From assembly GCF_012726265.1 (NCBI RefSeq), contig NZ_JAASAG010000001.1, positions 868,001-932,000 on the forward strand: 64,000 nt of DNA, in the 5' to 3' direction. Origin of the DNA: Streptomyces sp. HNM0575 (GTDB taxonomy: Bacteria > Actinomycetota > Actinomycetes > Streptomycetales > Streptomycetaceae). The notes under the pieces are model-generated. The model did not search any database and was not told the DNA's origin. It worked only from the letters and a program-made list of their open reading frames with translations. The position numbers and the translations under genes are program-made. Shown here one piece after another: positions 46,679 through 54,471 of this stretch (its first letter is position 1; each line of letters opens with the position of its first letter).

Positions 46679-48454
46679 ATGGGCATCGGGCGGGGCTTGC
46701 GCGTCTGGGAGAGCGAACGAGGGATGGTTGATGGGCCGGCGGTGCCGGTTCAGAGCAGCCCCGCGGGTACCGGTACCGGTCGCCCCGACGAGGTAGATCC
46801 CACCTTGTCCGAGGTGACGAAGCTGCTGTGTCAGGCGGCTTATGCGCGTCCCGACCGTGTGAGCGCTGTCAAGGCGTGGTGGCGCAGGTTCCGCGGCCGG
46901 GAGGGAGAGTCAAACAAGCCGCGACGCAGTACCCGAAGGCGTGTCCTTCTTGAAGGCAGCGACGACTGCCCTGCCTTGGGAGAACCTGCGGCGCAGTGGG
47001 TCGTGGACCATGTACTGCGTGGGCCCCGCCTGCCTGTCCCGTCGTACGGATTCGATCTCGTACCCGTCCTGGCTCACAGTCTGCGTGCGCGACGACGGAA
47101 GTGGGCACGGCGCACTTGGATACTGCTGCTCTCGGCATTCGCGGCGTACCTGGCAACCTGGGCAGCCGTCGTCTGGGGCGGCGCTGTTCTTCTGGCCCTG
47201 ACGATGCGTTGGCTTGGGTTTCGGGCACTGCGCAAGGGCAAGAAACAACGGCTTGGCCCTTCGCCTCGTGTGGCGTATCTCGTGCTGTGTCTCCCGTGGT
47301 TCCTGGCACTCTTGCCTTTCGAGCCGTTCGGTGGCGTGGGTGCCGACTCCCGGCTCGCATTAGTCTTGCTGCCGGGCGTGGTTGTGCTGGCCGCGGCGTT
47401 GGTGTGTGCGGGGGACCGGCTTGCCGCGCGGGCTGCGCTGGCCAGGCTCGTCGGGGAGGACGTTTCGGTCGATCGGTTGCCCTGGGTTTCCCGGAAGGCC
47501 GGGCGCCGTATGGGTGTCATCGGCAAGGGACAAACGCATCTGGCGCTTCCATACGACTCTCGGGAATGCTTCGTTGGAGCTGGGCGGGACGTGTGGGGCG
47601 CCGCCGACATCGACATCCCATTGAAGCCGAAGGACCCGGAACAGTCGGTCAGACAGTTCGGGGAGGTGGAGCTGCTGCGTCGCGTGGGCATGGCCCTGAG
47701 GGAACTGGGTCGCGGGGCCCGGGAGATGACCGATCCGTTGCCGGGCTTCTCTGTCACTGAGGTGAAGGGGCTGCCGTCACCGCTGTGGCTACAGCGAATT
47801 CGCGAGTCGAAGCTGGATTCTGTGGACCTGAGTGGCCGGGGTCGTCGCTCGCCGTCGAGCGTGCCGGACCGGCTCTATCTGCGAGCGCAGTGCGTTAGCT
47901 GGGATGGACAGGTCGTGGTCGGTGTCTTCGCGCATGCGGCGCTGGAGGCAGGCGAACTGCGCTTGACGGTGCGGCCACACGTGACGACGCCCTTGTACAA
48001 CGAACTCCGTGGCACCGCCGCACCAGTCTCAAGAACTGGAATGCGCCTTCTCGGCTGGCTCTGTGCGCAATCCCTCCTGGACGCTGCCGCGGGCCCCCTC
48101 GCACTGTGGCGATTCGCCGCTCGGCTCGGACTGGGCGAGAAAGGCAAGGACGGTCGAGTGGAAGAAAAGGACCCTGTGAGCCTGCGCGATCGGTACTCCG
48201 CTGAAGAGGTCACCGACATGCACCAGAGCGACGACGCCAAGCGGCACGTCGTACTTATGCAGTCTTGTGTGTTCCGGACTGTTGCGACGTATCTCGACGA
48301 ACGGGGAGTCGACACTGCCGCCTACGAACGACAAGTGGCCGCAGTCATCACCAACATCCAGGTCTACGGAGATAACAACGCCCCCATCCAGAGCGTCGCC
48401 GGCAGTGACATCCGCGGTGTGGGTCAGAGCAACGGCAGCCAGGGAGGCAAGTGA
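46679..48454 (+). CDS. Membrane protein with C-terminal amyloid-like motif
   Basis: A 591-aa protein. The cytoplasmic N-terminus of about 145 residues is followed by about four hydrophobic helices (TWILLLSAFAAYLATWAAVV, AVLLALTM, VAYLVLCLPWFLALLPF, LALVLLPGVVVLAAALVCAG; about 147-243), then a soluble part of about 300 residues with no recognised fold. The last 30 residues read IQVYGDNNAPIQSVAGSDIR then GVGQ. This resembles the motif at the N-terminus of its neighbour at 48454 and that in the NLR-like protein, suggesting prion-like or heterotypic contact. ATG 46679 or ATG 46724 could start it. A TTA codon at 47360 is in frame. It is coupled to the next gene (TGATG). Confidence 0.65.
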   Translation: MGIGRGLRVWESERGMVDGPAVPVQSSPAGTGTGRPDEVDPTLSEVTKLLCQAAYARPDRVSAVKAWWRRFRGREGESNKPRRSTRRRVLLEGSDDCPALGEPAAQWVVDHVLRGPRLPVPSYGFDLVPVLAHSLRARRRKWARRTWILLLSAFAAYLATWAAVVWGGAVLLALTMRWLGFRALRKGKKQRLGPSPRVAYLVLCLPWFLALLPFEPFGGVGADSRLALVLLPGVVVLAAALVCAGDRLAARAALARLVGEDVSVDRLPWVSRKAGRRMGVIGKGQTHLALPYDSRECFVGAGRDVWGAADIDIPLKPKDPEQSVRQFGEVELLRRVGMALRELGRGAREMTDPLPGFSVTEVKGLPSPLWLQRIRESKLDSVDLSGRGRRSPSSVPDRLYLRAQCVSWDGQVVVGVFAHAALEAGELRLTVRPHVTTPLYNELRGTAAPVSRTGMRLLGWLCAQSLLDAAAGPLALWRFAARLGLGEKGKDGRVEEKDPVSLRDRYSAEEVTDMHQSDDAKRHVVLMQSCVFRTVATYLDERGVDTAAYERQVAAVITNIQVYGDNNAPIQSVAGSDIRGVGQSNGSQGGK

Positions 48455-48849
48455 TGGCCGTAGGACGACGCCGCCCCGAACCGGAACCAGGGCCAGGCTC
48501 GGGCATCAGCATAGGCGGCAACAACAACGCCCCTGTCCAGAACACCGTGGGACAGAACATCTCTCACGTGAATCAGTCCGCGTCGGTCGCGGGAGCTGTC
48601 GATATCGAGACAGTGCGTGATCTGCTCGCCTCCTTCCGCGCCGACGTGGAGCGGAACGAGGCGAGTCTGGAGCATGTCGCGGCGCTGCGTGCCATGGCCG
48701 ACACTGTTGACACCTCGCTTGCAGCTCCCGATGCCCAGGCCGGGGCGTTGCACAGGGTTATCCAGGCGCTGCCAGCCCTGGTCACGGGAACCGTCGTCCA
48801 GCAGGGAGGCGAGGCGCTCGCCAACGCACTTACGTCGCTGCTGAGTTGA
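48454..48849 (+). CDS. Small protein with N-terminal amyloid-like motif and helical domain
   Basis: A 131-aa protein. A Pro/Gly tail leads into ISIGGNNNAPVQNTVGQNIS, nearly the motif at the end of the preceding membrane protein. The remainder (DIETVRDLLASFRADVERNE, then ALHRVIQALPALVTGTVVQQ) is predicted helical and resembles small uncharacterised streptomycete domains such as DUF5955. ATG 48454 follows GGGAGG and overlaps the upstream stop. It probably works together with the membrane protein. Confidence 0.7.
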   Translation: MAVGRRRPEPEPGPGSGISIGGNNNAPVQNTVGQNISHVNQSASVAGAVDIETVRDLLASFRADVERNEASLEHVAALRAMADTVDTSLAAPDAQAGALHRVIQALPALVTGTVVQQGGEALANALTSLLS

Positions 48850-48979
48850 TCAATCTCAGATGAATTCTGCAGACTGAGAATAGTCAGTGAATCGGACTTT
48901 GGGATTGGGGCAGCGGACTGGCGGAGGCCGCCATCCGCTCCGGGCAGCGGCCTGGCCGTCAGGGCTATAGCGGACGAAG

Positions 48980-49942
48980 CTACTTCGTGGGCGGCTCGGG
49001 GATTCGCCATGTGATGCGGAACCGTTGCTCCGGCGGAAGCCCGAATCTGCCCACAGGGCCGATCTCCTTGATGAGGTAGCCGAAGATCTGATGGTGGGCC
49101 TCCTCAGAGAGCCTGTCCCAGGTCTCTGGAGTCGCGGTCATGATCTCCCGCATGAGGGAGGCGTCCGACTCGGCGCGCAGTATCTCGATGCGGTCCTCAC
49201 GGTCCATGGACTCGTCGGCGTGCATCGCGCTGATCGACCGCTGGAGGAGGTTCGGCTCGACCGCCAGGCGCCGGAGAATCCGGTCGCAGCCGTAGCGGAA
49301 GGCGGTGTGCACGTCGACCGCCTCCTGGTCCGGATAGTGGTAGCCGAAAGGGCTGCCCTGTTCGGCACCCAGGTAGTCGCCCTTCAGGGTCCGCAGGAGG
49401 GCACGCAGAGCGAACTCAGCGCCGTGCTCCTCGATGAGGTGGACACCAACCTGCACCCATTCGTCCTCGGAGACCATCGGTTCGTGCGGTACCGCGAGCG
49501 AGGGGTCGATCTCGATGGCATTGAACGGGTTGATCATCACGCCGATGACCGCCTCGGCGGTCCACTGCCCGTCGTCCGGGGTCCAGCCATGCGACAGGGC
49601 CAATTCCCGGGCCGACTTCATGCCACCCGGTTCTCCCTCCCGCACCGCGCGCCACAGAGGAAGGAACCGCGCGACCTCGGCCGCTGGGTCCCGGGGCGGA
49701 TTGACACAGGCGGCAGCGAGTACCGCCACGATCGACTGCACGGTCTCCCAGCGAGGGACGGCCAAGCCCTTGAGGGTCGTACGGACTCCTTCGTGGCTGA
49801 CGAGCGCCGGGTGGTCGCCGTCAGCGATCAGAGTGCTGACCTTCCTCATGCCGGGGTGGCCTGCGGCCCGATGGAGTTCTTCGAGGGCCCGTACCAACTC
49901 ACGGTGGGCTTCGTTCGGGGAAGGGGCGGTGTGGGTGGTCAT
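48980..49942 (-). CDS. HTH-domain protein of unknown function
   Basis: A 320-aa protein. Residues about 10-75 (AHRELVRALEELHRAAGHPG through GLAVPRWETVQSIVAVLAAA) form the streptomycete XRE-like segment often found fused to NB-ARC or other conflict-type domains. The remaining 240 residues (GVHLIEEHGAEFALRALLRT, SEEAHHQIFGYLIKEIGPVG) match no family I know. ATG 49942 is chosen as the first with a natural N-terminus; the frame upstream runs on without bias. It is divergent from 50149. Confidence 0.7.
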   Translation of the reverse strand: MTTHTAPSPNEAHRELVRALEELHRAAGHPGMRKVSTLIADGDHPALVSHEGVRTTLKGLAVPRWETVQSIVAVLAAACVNPPRDPAAEVARFLPLWRAVREGEPGGMKSARELALSHGWTPDDGQWTAEAVIGVMINPFNAIEIDPSLAVPHEPMVSEDEWVQVGVHLIEEHGAEFALRALLRTLKGDYLGAEQGSPFGYHYPDQEAVDVHTAFRYGCDRILRRLAVEPNLLQRSISAMHADESMDREDRIEILRAESDASLMREIMTATPETWDRLSEEAHHQIFGYLIKEIGPVGRFGLPPEQRFRITWRIPEPPTK

Positions 49943-50148
49943 GGCACGCCCTTCGGCCTTCAGGTGGCGCGGTCCCCGAAGGACCGTCAAGTATCGCCAA
50001 GAGCGTAAAAGTCCCAGGCGGGGTGAGTACATGTCAGATTGCGCCAACTTCCCCGTAATGGCGTCAAACCACGGCAAGCCAGCAGAGAAGCCTCGGAGTA
50101 TGGAGCCAGCGCCACGCGTGAACGGGAGCCATATTCCGAGGAGTTGCC

Positions 50149-51561
50149 GTGCACATCCCTGACTATGCCCGCGCAGTGATTCGGTCTGCACTGCCGACCG
50201 TTCCCACCGCCCGACACGTGGGGGTACTGGACTGCTGTCTCTGCGACAAGCCCTTCGGGGATCAGCTCCCCGTATCGCTGGGCCCGACCTCAGAGTCGGG
50301 ACTGTTTGGCTGCCACCCTTGCCTGACGCGGTTGGTCGCTCGCGCGCGGCGGATCCGCGACGTCGCTCTGGCCCAGAACGCCGAGGAGGCCCGAGCGGAG
50401 TCCGCGGCCTGGCTGCCGGAGCGGGAGCAGCATCTCGCCCGGCTCGACAGTGTGCGGCAAGCGGCGGATGCCGTGGCCGGACTGGCCGAGAGCGATGGCA
50501 CCCAGGCACTGCGAGTCGCTTGGCTGCTGGTCTCACTGGAATCGGCGTACACGTGGATCCCAGACGCGCCAGAACCACCTCCCTCTGTGGGACGTGAGGA
50601 CCAGGGGCTGAAGGAAGCGGCGTTCCACCTCAACCTGACCATGATCAGGGCACGAGAGGCAGTGGCGGACAGACTCGCCTATCACCTGATCAACGAGGCG
50701 CAGCCCGAAGAACCGGAGATGTGCGAAGAGTTTGACTGCGCTGAAGGCTGCTCAGGTCGTCATGACTCCTCCCACATCGACTGCGGGCCAGACACTGTCT
50801 TCGACGATCTGGCGGAGCACGGGATAACCGTGGAGCGGCCGGAGCCTGAACCTCTCTCACCTCGGCTCGCGTCGCTCTTGGGGATGACGCAGACCGAGGA
50901 GAAACGCTCACCGCTTCCGGGCATCGACGAGCGGGCTCCCGTTGTCCTGGCCCACTTCGGCATGGACGCCGACGAGACGGACGTCCTGGTAAGCGCGGCG
51001 GCGGTCGGTCTGGTCACTGACGCCTGGCGCGAGGGACCGATGGACGTCATCCACGCGGCCGACGACGGGCCGAGCGACGGGGAGATCTTCGCGCAGAGCG
51101 TGGATCTGTACCGCAGGGCCCGCGCCACGCTGGTGGCCGCGCAGGACGACGGGCCCGAGGTCCTGCTTGCGTTCGCGGCGGTCGCCTCGAATGTGGACCT
51201 TCCGTGGGCCTGCAACTCGTCCTTCACGCTGCGGAAAGTGTCCGAATCCGTGGCGGAGTTCGTCCAGCACGTCGACGACCGGACGTGGTTCACCGCAGAG
51301 GTGATGCGTGAACAGGGCTGGCGCGCGGGGCTGCTGCACAGAGCCCTATCGGCCGCGTTCAAGGCTCCCGACCACTTCGGCATGCCAGGCTGGTCCCGCG
51401 CCGTCGCCGTGGCGATGGAGCGTCTCGCTCTGACGGATACCTCAGAGGCACCCGAGGTGCTCACCGATCTCGCGGTGGTAGAGGCCGCGTTGCTCGAAGC
51501 GCCCGACCGACTGGGGGCAGACGTCCTCGACTGGATCTCGCGCCATGCCCTACTCGGCTGA
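50149..51561 (+). CDS. Hypothetical protein with N-terminal zinc-ribbon-like Cys pairs
   Basis: A 470-aa protein. CCLCDKPFGD and GCHPC (residues about 29-56) give a CxxC...CxxC arrangement resembling a zinc ribbon. A second Cys group lies near 195-215 (MCEEFDCAEGCSGRHD). The rest is acidic and helical (LVAAQDDGPEVLLAFAAVAS). No homology to a named family is recognised. GTG 50149 is the first good start. TGA at 51561 is followed after 84 bp by a small membrane-protein gene. Confidence 0.7.
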   Translation: MHIPDYARAVIRSALPTVPTARHVGVLDCCLCDKPFGDQLPVSLGPTSESGLFGCHPCLTRLVARARRIRDVALAQNAEEARAESAAWLPEREQHLARLDSVRQAADAVAGLAESDGTQALRVAWLLVSLESAYTWIPDAPEPPPSVGREDQGLKEAAFHLNLTMIRAREAVADRLAYHLINEAQPEEPEMCEEFDCAEGCSGRHDSSHIDCGPDTVFDDLAEHGITVERPEPEPLSPRLASLLGMTQTEEKRSPLPGIDERAPVVLAHFGMDADETDVLVSAAAVGLVTDAWREGPMDVIHAADDGPSDGEIFAQSVDLYRRARATLVAAQDDGPEVLLAFAAVASNVDLPWACNSSFTLRKVSESVAEFVQHVDDRTWFTAEVMREQGWRAGLLHRALSAAFKAPDHFGMPGWSRAVAVAMERLALTDTSEAPEVLTDLAVVEAALLEAPDRLGADVLDWISRHALLG

Positions 51562-51645
51562 CCCACATCGGAACCCAACCTGGTGGCACAGGCTTGCGTC
51601 CGTCCGCGCAGCGCGCCCCGGTCGGCAGAACGCGGAGATCACGCC

Positions 51646-51918
51646 ATGAAGTGGGACGAAGTGACCCTCGCCATCCTCGCTGCATTTGGTTGCGTCACGC
51701 TGCTGTTGACGCAGGTCAACGAGATGTTGTCGAAGCTGCCAGAGATAATCCGTGCATGGCGGCGGGTACGGCAGGAGCTGAGTGGTGGTACCGATTCGGG
51801 CTCTCGGGAACACTCAGCGAGTGCTACTAATCCGGGCACACGCCAGGCCGTTCCCAGAGATGGCGGAGGCCATACATCTGCGGACCATGGAGCTGGGCCT
51901 GGGCACGGTGACGGCTGA
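51646..51918 (+). CDS. Small single-pass membrane protein
   Basis: A 90-aa protein. LAILAAFGCVTLLLTQVNEM is a transmembrane helix, followed by an amphipathic basic helix (SKLPEIIRAWRRVRQEL) and a disordered Gly/His/Ser tail. Similar small proteins with a helix then KLPELIRAWR are common in streptomycetes but lack function. It precedes copy C of the glnA-end sequence, paralleling the 37455 protein before copy B. Confidence 0.6.
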   Translation: MKWDEVTLAILAAFGCVTLLLTQVNEMLSKLPEIIRAWRRVRQELSGGTDSGSREHSASATNPGTRQAVPRDGGGHTSADHGAGPGHGDG

Positions 51919-51998
51919 GGCCCCGTCAACAGCAATGCTGCGGAAGCGGATTGCGGGTGCTGCTGACCCGCAATCGTTGACTTCGCCAGCGATGTGCT

Positions 51999-52073
51999 CC
52001 CGTTGTGCACCGGAACCGCACACCAGCTTCGTACGCCGGGGCAAGGGCGTTCCGGAGCCCTACTTCGACATCT
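51999..52073. repeat. Fourth island repeat plus copy C of the glnA 3'-end sequence (right junction candidate)
   Basis: CCCGTTGTGCACC (51999-52011) recurs from 46344. TACTTCGACATCT (52061-52073) is identical to the end of glnA and is followed by TAG-like AGGAGG rather than TGACAGG. Just outside, TGACGGGTAGT at 52103 also occurs behind glnA at 35834. If an element inserted at glnA, this would be its right border. Confidence 0.5.
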
Positions 52074-52400
52074 AGGAGGCGGGGGCCGGGCGCCGGATTA
52101 GGTGACGGGTAGTGAGTACGGCGTTCCGTGGGCTCTGAGATCGGCGCATCGCGGAGCGCAGGCGTAGCCGGCAGCCGAGGTGCCGGGTGAAGAACCGTAG
52201 TGTGCTGTCGAGTTCGAATGCCGGGATCTCGCAATGCTTGCCAGGGTTGGCGTGCAGGGTCTTCTCTGCTGAGGTCAACGCGTCGAACAGCGCCAAGCCG
52301 TGGGCCCGCGGCACACGCTCATCGTCCCATTGCATCAGGAACTCCACCGGGACCGTGATCCGCGCTGCGGCCTCCGCTGATGCCAGCCCCCCCCGGCCCA
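52072..52400 (-). pseudogene. C-terminal remnant of an alpha/beta hydrolase
   Basis: VPVEFLMQWDDERVPRAHGL and KTLHANPGKHCEIPAFELDS, then RFFTRHLG, are the late part of a dienelactone-hydrolase-like alpha/beta hydrolase (acidic Asp, catalytic His). About 200 N-terminal residues are missing; the space upstream is occupied by the oppositely oriented dipeptidase gene. The frame also runs about 25 residues past the expected end up to the repeat junction. It is consistent with truncation by rearrangement at the island edge. Confidence 0.55.
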
Positions 52401-52534
52401 ACCCCGTGGCCTGACACGGCACCAGTTGACTGACATGGCGTTAGAGGATGACAAGAGTGAACCGGCATCGGCTGCAAGCCGCATTTCGTGGAGGCCCGGG
52501 ACGAGGGGAGGTGCTCGTGGAGGAGATCGTGCTG

Positions 52535-53164
52535 ATGTCGGATCCGAGGGTGGCTGCCGTCGCGGTCGAAGACTGCGGCGAACCGCTGGTGGACTGCCGG
52601 GGCACGCTCCGGGTCGACGAGCGTCGTTCGGACACGACCGGCAGTTGGGCGCATCTGCGGTCGGGTGTCGTGGAACGCCTTGTACGCGCGGAGGAACTGC
52701 TTCCGGCGGGCTGGCGGTGGCTCCTGGTGGAGGGGCATCGCCCGCCCGCGGTGCAACAGCGCATCTTCGACGGCTATTTGGCGACACTGCGCGAGCTCCG
52801 CCCGGGTGCCTCGGAGAGCGAGCTGACGACTGCGGCGACGCGCTGGGTCGCACCACTGGCAACGGCAGGCCACGTGGCCGGAGCGGCAGTCGATCTCACG
52901 ATGTGCACGGCGAGCGGGACCGAGGTCGACATGGGCTGCCCGGAAGCCGCGACGCCGGAGGAGAGCGGCGGTGCCTGCTACACGAACGCGCGAGGGCTTA
53001 CTCGGCCGGCGCGGCAGAACCGGGCAGTCATGGGCGAAGCCCTGAGCAGCATGGGGTTGGTCAACTATCCGACGGAATGGTGGCATTGGTCCTATGGCGA
53101 CCGGTACTGGGCGTTCACCGTCGGCGCGGGCAGCGCGGTCTACGGGCCGAAGGAGCTGATCTAG
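52535..53164 (+). CDS. M15-family D-Ala-D-Ala dipeptidase (VanX-like)
   Basis: A 209-aa metallopeptidase. ILL-type zinc motifs: TAGHVAGAAVDLT (His and Asp) and YPTEWWHWSYGD (catalytic Glu and third ligand His); VEGHRPPAVQQRIFDG precedes them as in VanX. It would cleave D-alanyl-D-alanine or related cell-wall peptides in the cytoplasm. ATG 52535 follows GGAGGAG; GTG codons slightly upstream are possible. No vanHA genes accompany it, so a glycopeptide-resistance role is not implied. Confidence 0.85.
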   Translation: MSDPRVAAVAVEDCGEPLVDCRGTLRVDERRSDTTGSWAHLRSGVVERLVRAEELLPAGWRWLLVEGHRPPAVQQRIFDGYLATLRELRPGASESELTTAATRWVAPLATAGHVAGAAVDLTMCTASGTEVDMGCPEAATPEESGGACYTNARGLTRPARQNRAVMGEALSSMGLVNYPTEWWHWSYGDRYWAFTVGAGSAVYGPKELI

Positions 53165-53256
53165 GGCGACGATGGCACCCGCTTAGGCAGCGGGCCGGTC
53201 GTGGGCGTGGGCGCCGGTGGCTTCCGCGGGGTCAAACGTGATGCGAACGTATTGAG

Positions 53257-54417
53257 ATGAGCGCCTATGGCGACGTCCTGCGGAGCCCGGCGGCTCGCAG
53301 ACTCGTCATCGCCACCGGCTCAGGGAAGTTCGGCTTCGCCGCCTTCCCGCTGGCGACGGTGTTGCTGGCTCACGGCGAGTCGGGCTCATTCGTGGACGCG
53401 GGACTGGCGGCTGGAGCCTGGGGCATCGGCGGTACGTTGACGGCGCCGGTCCGGGGGTTCCTGGTCGATCGCCACGGGCCTCGTATCCCCTTGACGGTGC
53501 TTACGTCGGTCACGCTTCTTGCCGTTGGGGGACTGGCTACCGCGTCGGACACGACTGCGCTGGTCATTTTCGGGGCGGTCGCCGGCGCGAGCGCTCCCCC
53601 GATCGTTGCGAGTATCCGGCCGCTGTGGAAGCACGCCGTACGCGCTGGTCTTGTGCGTACCGCGTATGCCATGGATGCGATCCTCACGGAGGCTGCCAAG
53701 ATCTGCGGGCCGCTCCTTGCCGCAGGTGCGGCTGCTTGGTCTCCTCAGATCGGCGTGGCCGCTGCCGGCACCTTGCTGATCCTCGGTGCGATGCTGCTCG
53801 TCGTACGGCCCACCGCCACGTCTGATCCGGCGCCGCCGAACGTCGCCGGCGCACGGGCCGCAGTGCAACTCCGCCCCGCACTGCGGCTGCTTCTTCTGGC
53901 CAATGCCGCACTCGGATTCTGCCTCGGTGCACTGACAGTCGGGCTGCCCGCCCGTGCTGCTGAGCACGGGTCCGCAGCCGGCTCCGGCTGGCTCCTCGCC
54001 TGCCTCGGCCTCGGCAGCGCCCTCTCCGGCATCTGGTTCGGCAGCCGGCGTCAGGGCGCACCCGTTCGCGGATACATCGCCGGCTTCGCGTGGCTGGGTC
54101 TTGTGCTCGCCGTGGCAGCGGTCGCGCCGATGGGACTTCCGCTGGCGGGTGTCCTCCTCATCGCCGGTGGAGCCTTCGCCCCGATCACCATCTGCTTGTT
54201 CGAGCTCTTGGACCAGCATGCTCCGAGGGGCACGGAGGTCTCGTCGTTGATGTGGATGGTCTCCAGCGAAGAACTCGGCATCGCCCTCGGAGCGATGCCG
54301 GCCGGAGTGCAGGCCCAAGATGCCGGTGCAGGGCTCGTGTTGATCACCGCTGCCGTCAGCGCCGGGCTGGGAGCCGTGGTCCTCGCTGGGGGCGGACGCA
54401 TCCTCGCCCGGCGCTGA
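53257..54417 (+). CDS. Major facilitator superfamily transporter
   Basis: A 386-aa protein with about twelve hydrophobic helices. GFLVDRHGPRIPL after helix 2 is the MFS loop motif and a related GIWFGSRRQGAP lies in the second half. Substrate unknown; the family type is common among drug or metabolite exporters. It lies 92 bp downstream of the dipeptidase, same strand, and converges on the FG-GAP gene. Confidence 0.88.
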   Translation: MSAYGDVLRSPAARRLVIATGSGKFGFAAFPLATVLLAHGESGSFVDAGLAAGAWGIGGTLTAPVRGFLVDRHGPRIPLTVLTSVTLLAVGGLATASDTTALVIFGAVAGASAPPIVASIRPLWKHAVRAGLVRTAYAMDAILTEAAKICGPLLAAGAAAWSPQIGVAAAGTLLILGAMLLVVRPTATSDPAPPNVAGARAAVQLRPALRLLLLANAALGFCLGALTVGLPARAAEHGSAAGSGWLLACLGLGSALSGIWFGSRRQGAPVRGYIAGFAWLGLVLAVAAVAPMGLPLAGVLLIAGGAFAPITICLFELLDQHAPRGTEVSSLMWMVSSEELGIALGAMPAGVQAQDAGAGLVLITAAVSAGLGAVVLAGGGRILARR

Positions 54418-54471
54418 AGTACGGGTCGAACACCCGGGGTTGTGCCGTCGGCCCGTCCGCCCTTCAGCCCG

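Noticed and set aside
35695..52073. Complete integrative element or prophage
   Set aside because: No integrase, excisionase, replication, transfer or structural phage gene was found, so only border-like repeats are claimed.
52535..53164. Vancomycin-resistance vanHAX operon
   Set aside because: Only the dipeptidase-like gene is present; vanH and vanA and a vanRS pair are absent nearby.
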